A stretch of 64,000 nucleotides of DNA. Origin: Methylobacterium sp. (lineage in GTDB: Bacteria; Pseudomonadota; Alphaproteobacteria; Rhizobiales; Beijerinckiaceae). The notes under the pieces were generated by a model that saw nothing but the letters and a program-made list of their open reading frames with translations, was not told where the DNA came from and searched no databases. Every line of letters begins with the position of its first letter. Position 1 is the first letter of the stretch. A program made the position numbers and the translations under genes. Below are positions 62,162-64,000 of this stretch, piece by piece. The stretch spans positions 1 to 64,000 of the forward strand of contig PNLY01000011.1 of the NCBI GenBank assembly GCA_013823325.1, given 5' to 3'.

Positions 62162-63358
62162 TCAGGGCTTGCCGGCGCGGATTGCGGCGCTGGCATGGAA
62201 GAGGATCAGCGTCGCTACGCCGATCAGCGACATCACGATCGGCAAAGGCAGCGCGGTGCCCTTGAGCAGGTGGCCGACCAGCAGGCCGACGCAGGCCGCG
62301 AGCAGCATCTGGCACAGGCCGGTCAGCGAAGAAGCCGCGCCGGCCCGGTCCGGGAACGGCATCATCGCCGAAGCCTGGGCTTGCGGCATGACGAGCCCGA
62401 TGCCGCAGGCATAGAGCGCCATCGGCGCGACGACCCCGAACGGCCCGCCGAAGCCGGTGGCGACGCCGGCCAGCATGGCGAGCCCGCCGGCGGCGAGGCA
62501 GACGACGCCGAGCCCGATCACGCCGTCGAGGCCGCGGCGGCCGACCAGGCGCTGCGCGATGATCGTGCCGAGGATGAAGCCGAGCACGGCGCAGCCGAAG
62601 GACAGGCCATAGGCCGGCGCCGACAGGCCGTAGACCCCCATCAGCACGAAGGACGAGCCGGAGATGAAGGCGAAGAGGCCGGCATAGGCGAGCGAGGTCA
62701 GGGCGACATAGACGCGGTAGGCCGGGTTGCGCAGCAGCAGCCGGTAGCCGCGGAAGATCGCCGGCAGCGACAGGCCGTCGGGCGAGCGTTGGCGCAGCGT
62801 CTCCGGCATGATCGTCACGATGATGGCGAGCATGGTGAGCGCGAAGACGAGCGAGGCCAGGAAGGTCGAGCGCCAGCCGAAGGCGTTCTGCAGCAGGCCG
62901 CCGAGGACGGGCGCGATCGCCGGAACGAGGCCCATGATCATGCCCATCCGGGCGAGCTCGCTGCCCGCGCGCGGCCCCTCATAGAGGTCGCGCACCATGG
63001 CACGGCCGAGCACGATCGGCCCGGACGCCCCGACCGCTTGGGCGAAGCGGGCACCGATCAACGCCTCGATCGAGGGCGCGAAGGCGCAGGCGAGCGTGGT
63101 CGCGATGAACAGGCCAAGGCCGATCATCAGCACCGGACGGCGGCCGAGTCGGTCCGAGAGCGGACCCCAGATGATCTGGCCGGCGGCATAGCCGAACAGG
63201 AAGGCCGAGAGCGTCGCCTGCGCGCCGGCGAAATCGGTACCCATCACGCGGGCGATCTCGGGCAGGGAGGGCAAATAGAAATCGGTCGAGAGCGGACCGA
63301 GCGCCGTCAGCATGGCGAGGACGGCGGTCATCGCCAGCGTGTCGGTGCGCAGGGGCAT
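62162..63358 (-). CDS. Bcr/CflA family drug-resistance transporter (MFS)
   Basis: 398 residues with 12 predicted membrane helices. The Bcr/CflA pattern is clear: LGPLSTDFYLPSLPEIARVM at the start, GQIIWGPLSDRLGRRPVLMI (MFS motif A, helices 2-3), and QAVGASGPIVLGRAMVRDLY. The family exports bicyclomycin, chloramphenicol, sulfonamides or cysteine using the proton gradient. The substrate here is unknown. It stands alone, with a REP-like palindrome in front of it. Confidence 0.93.
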   Translation of the reverse strand: MPLRTDTLAMTAVLAMLTALGPLSTDFYLPSLPEIARVMGTDFAGAQATLSAFLFGYAAGQIIWGPLSDRLGRRPVLMIGLGLFIATTLACAFAPSIEALIGARFAQAVGASGPIVLGRAMVRDLYEGPRAGSELARMGMIMGLVPAIAPVLGGLLQNAFGWRSTFLASLVFALTMLAIIVTIMPETLRQRSPDGLSLPAIFRGYRLLLRNPAYRVYVALTSLAYAGLFAFISGSSFVLMGVYGLSAPAYGLSFGCAVLGFILGTIIAQRLVGRRGLDGVIGLGVVCLAAGGLAMLAGVATGFGGPFGVVAPMALYACGIGLVMPQAQASAMMPFPDRAGAASSLTGLCQMLLAACVGLLVGHLLKGTALPLPIVMSLIGVATLILFHASAAIRAGKP

Positions 63359-63412
63359 CGGGGTTTCCTTCGGAAGCCGCGGTCTAGACTAACTCGGCCC
63401 GTGAAGGAACCG

Positions 63413-63560
63413 CGCCGTCATTCCGGGGCGGCCGAAGGCCGAGCCCGGAACCCAGAGCCGATACCGGTCCCGGACGGAGTGCTTCGCTTTCCCAGCCCTC
63501 GTGACTAAGGGCATCGGTTCTGGGTTCCGGGCCCGCCGCTGCGCGGCGTCCCGGAACGAC
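63413..63560. repeat. REP-like extended palindrome
   Basis: Twenty bases at 63443-63462 pair with 63513-63532 (one G-T pair, with GCCCGGAACCCAGA/TCTGGGTTCCGGGC perfect). Outer arms TTCCGGG and CCCGGAA lie at about 63421 and 63552. This is typical of the CCGGAACCCAGA-type intergenic repeats of Bosea and related genera. Confidence 0.8.
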
Positions 63561-63565
63561 ACGCC

Positions 63566-64000
63566 TCAGCGGAAGAAGATCAGCGTCTGCAATAGGAAGA
63601 GCGGGATCAGGATAGCGCCCGACCAGAGCATGTAGCCGAAGAAGCTCGGCATCGCGACCTTCCGGTCCTTGGCGATGGCATAGACCATGAAGTTGGGGGC
63701 GTTGCCGATGTAGGAGTTGGCGCCCATGAAGACGGCGCCGGCCGAGATCGCGGTCAGCGTCAGGGCACCGGTGGTCATCAAAGCCTGCGCATTGCCACCG
63801 GCGAGCTCGAAGAAGACGAGGTAGGTCGGCGCATTGTCGAGGAAGGACGACAGGCCGCCGGTCAGCCAGAAATAGGCGACGTTGTTGTTGCTGCCGTCAG
63901 AATTGCTGACGAGGGCGACCAGCGGGGCGAAGGCACCGTTCCGGCCGGCCTGGAGCATCGCCAGCACCGGGATGATGCAGGCGAAGATGCCGGCGAAGAG
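63566..64000 (-). CDS. Sodium:proton antiporter (ArsB/NhaD superfamily), C-terminal part
   Basis: The gene is cut by the right edge of the window; only its last 145 or so residues are visible. They contain several membrane helices with SSFLDNAPTYLVFFELAGGN (the conserved substrate-site loop), then SAGAVFMGANSYIGNAPNFM, a second related loop, and the C-terminal helix. Repeated Asn-Ala-Pro loops are the hallmark of the ion transporter superfamily. Sodium or citrate exchange is likely; the ion is not provable from this part. Confidence 0.85.
   Translation of the reverse strand, partial: LFAGIFACIIPVLAMLQAGRNGAFAPLVALVSNSDGSNNNVAYFWLTGGLSSFLDNAPTYLVFFELAGGNAQALMTTGALTLTAISAGAVFMGANSYIGNAPNFMVYAIAKDRKVAMPSFFGYMLWSGAILIPLFLLQTLIFFR

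Overview
The window is high-GC DNA from an alphaproteobacterium of the order Hyphomicrobiales (Rhizobiales). It looks most like Bosea or a close relative. This rests on gene content: a PhyR-NepR-EcfG general stress response locus, an FYDLN-acid (TIGR02300) gene, DUF992 and DUF1194 proteins, AddAB in place of RecBCD, and Rhizobiales-type intergenic palindromes. The genus is an inference; the order is well supported.

Region 1 (1 to about 18,300) is the right-hand part of an integrated mobile element. Its tyrosine integrase (16966-18210) lies against the 3' end of a tRNA-Gly(CCC) gene (18296-18370), so the chromosome junction is visible there and the other end lies left of base 1. The island carries a DNA-processing module laid out like the RP4 Tra1 region: a TraK-like protein, a ParA-like ATPase and a membrane protein run leftward, a MobC/TraJ-like protein and a relaxase run rightward, and an AT-rich, inverted-repeat-rich candidate oriT lies between. 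Next come a DUF433 antitoxin with a frameshifted VapC-type toxin, an exonuclease I homologue, and a run of uncharacterised proteins that share a repeated sequence module. Several of those genes are preceded by a look-alike stem-loop leader, and three gaps also hold a strong GC-rich hairpin. A Lon-like AAA+ ATPase, an unknown 347-residue protein, an excisionase-like protein and the integrase close the island. No type IV secretion genes are visible. The first 890 bases hold no convincing gene but many stem-loops.

Region 2 (18,300-28,600) is core chromosome: a small lipoprotein, gyrB, recQ, a secreted protein, an NADPH-dependent FMN reductase, a phospholipid-methyltransferase-like protein, a Crp/Fnr regulator and an SbmA/BacA-type ABC transporter.

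Region 3 (28,700-38,400) is a general stress response cluster. nepR-ecfG, phyR, two HisKA_2-type kinases and a single-domain response regulator sit with small envelope proteins. Five sequences match the EcfG promoter consensus GGAAC-N16/17-CGTT. They lie before nepR-ecfG, a 23-residue membrane peptide, an 80-residue hypothetical protein, the response regulator and a DUF883/holin-like pair. The kinase next to ecfG has a degenerate ATPase domain.

Region 4 (38,400-49,600) holds polA, a nitroreductase, a MurU-like nucleotidyltransferase and addB-addA. Region 5 (49,600-58,900) holds a TetR-controlled catabolic cluster (RidA, cyclase, BKACE, SMP-30, a periplasmic binding protein) and a sulfonate-type ABC transporter with an LLM flavin monooxygenase. 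Region 6 (59,000-64,000) holds a lipoprotein, tRNA-Ala(GGC), the FYDLN-acid protein, cmk, a DUF1194 protein, a Bcr/CflA drug exporter, a REP-like palindrome and the end of a sodium:proton antiporter gene.
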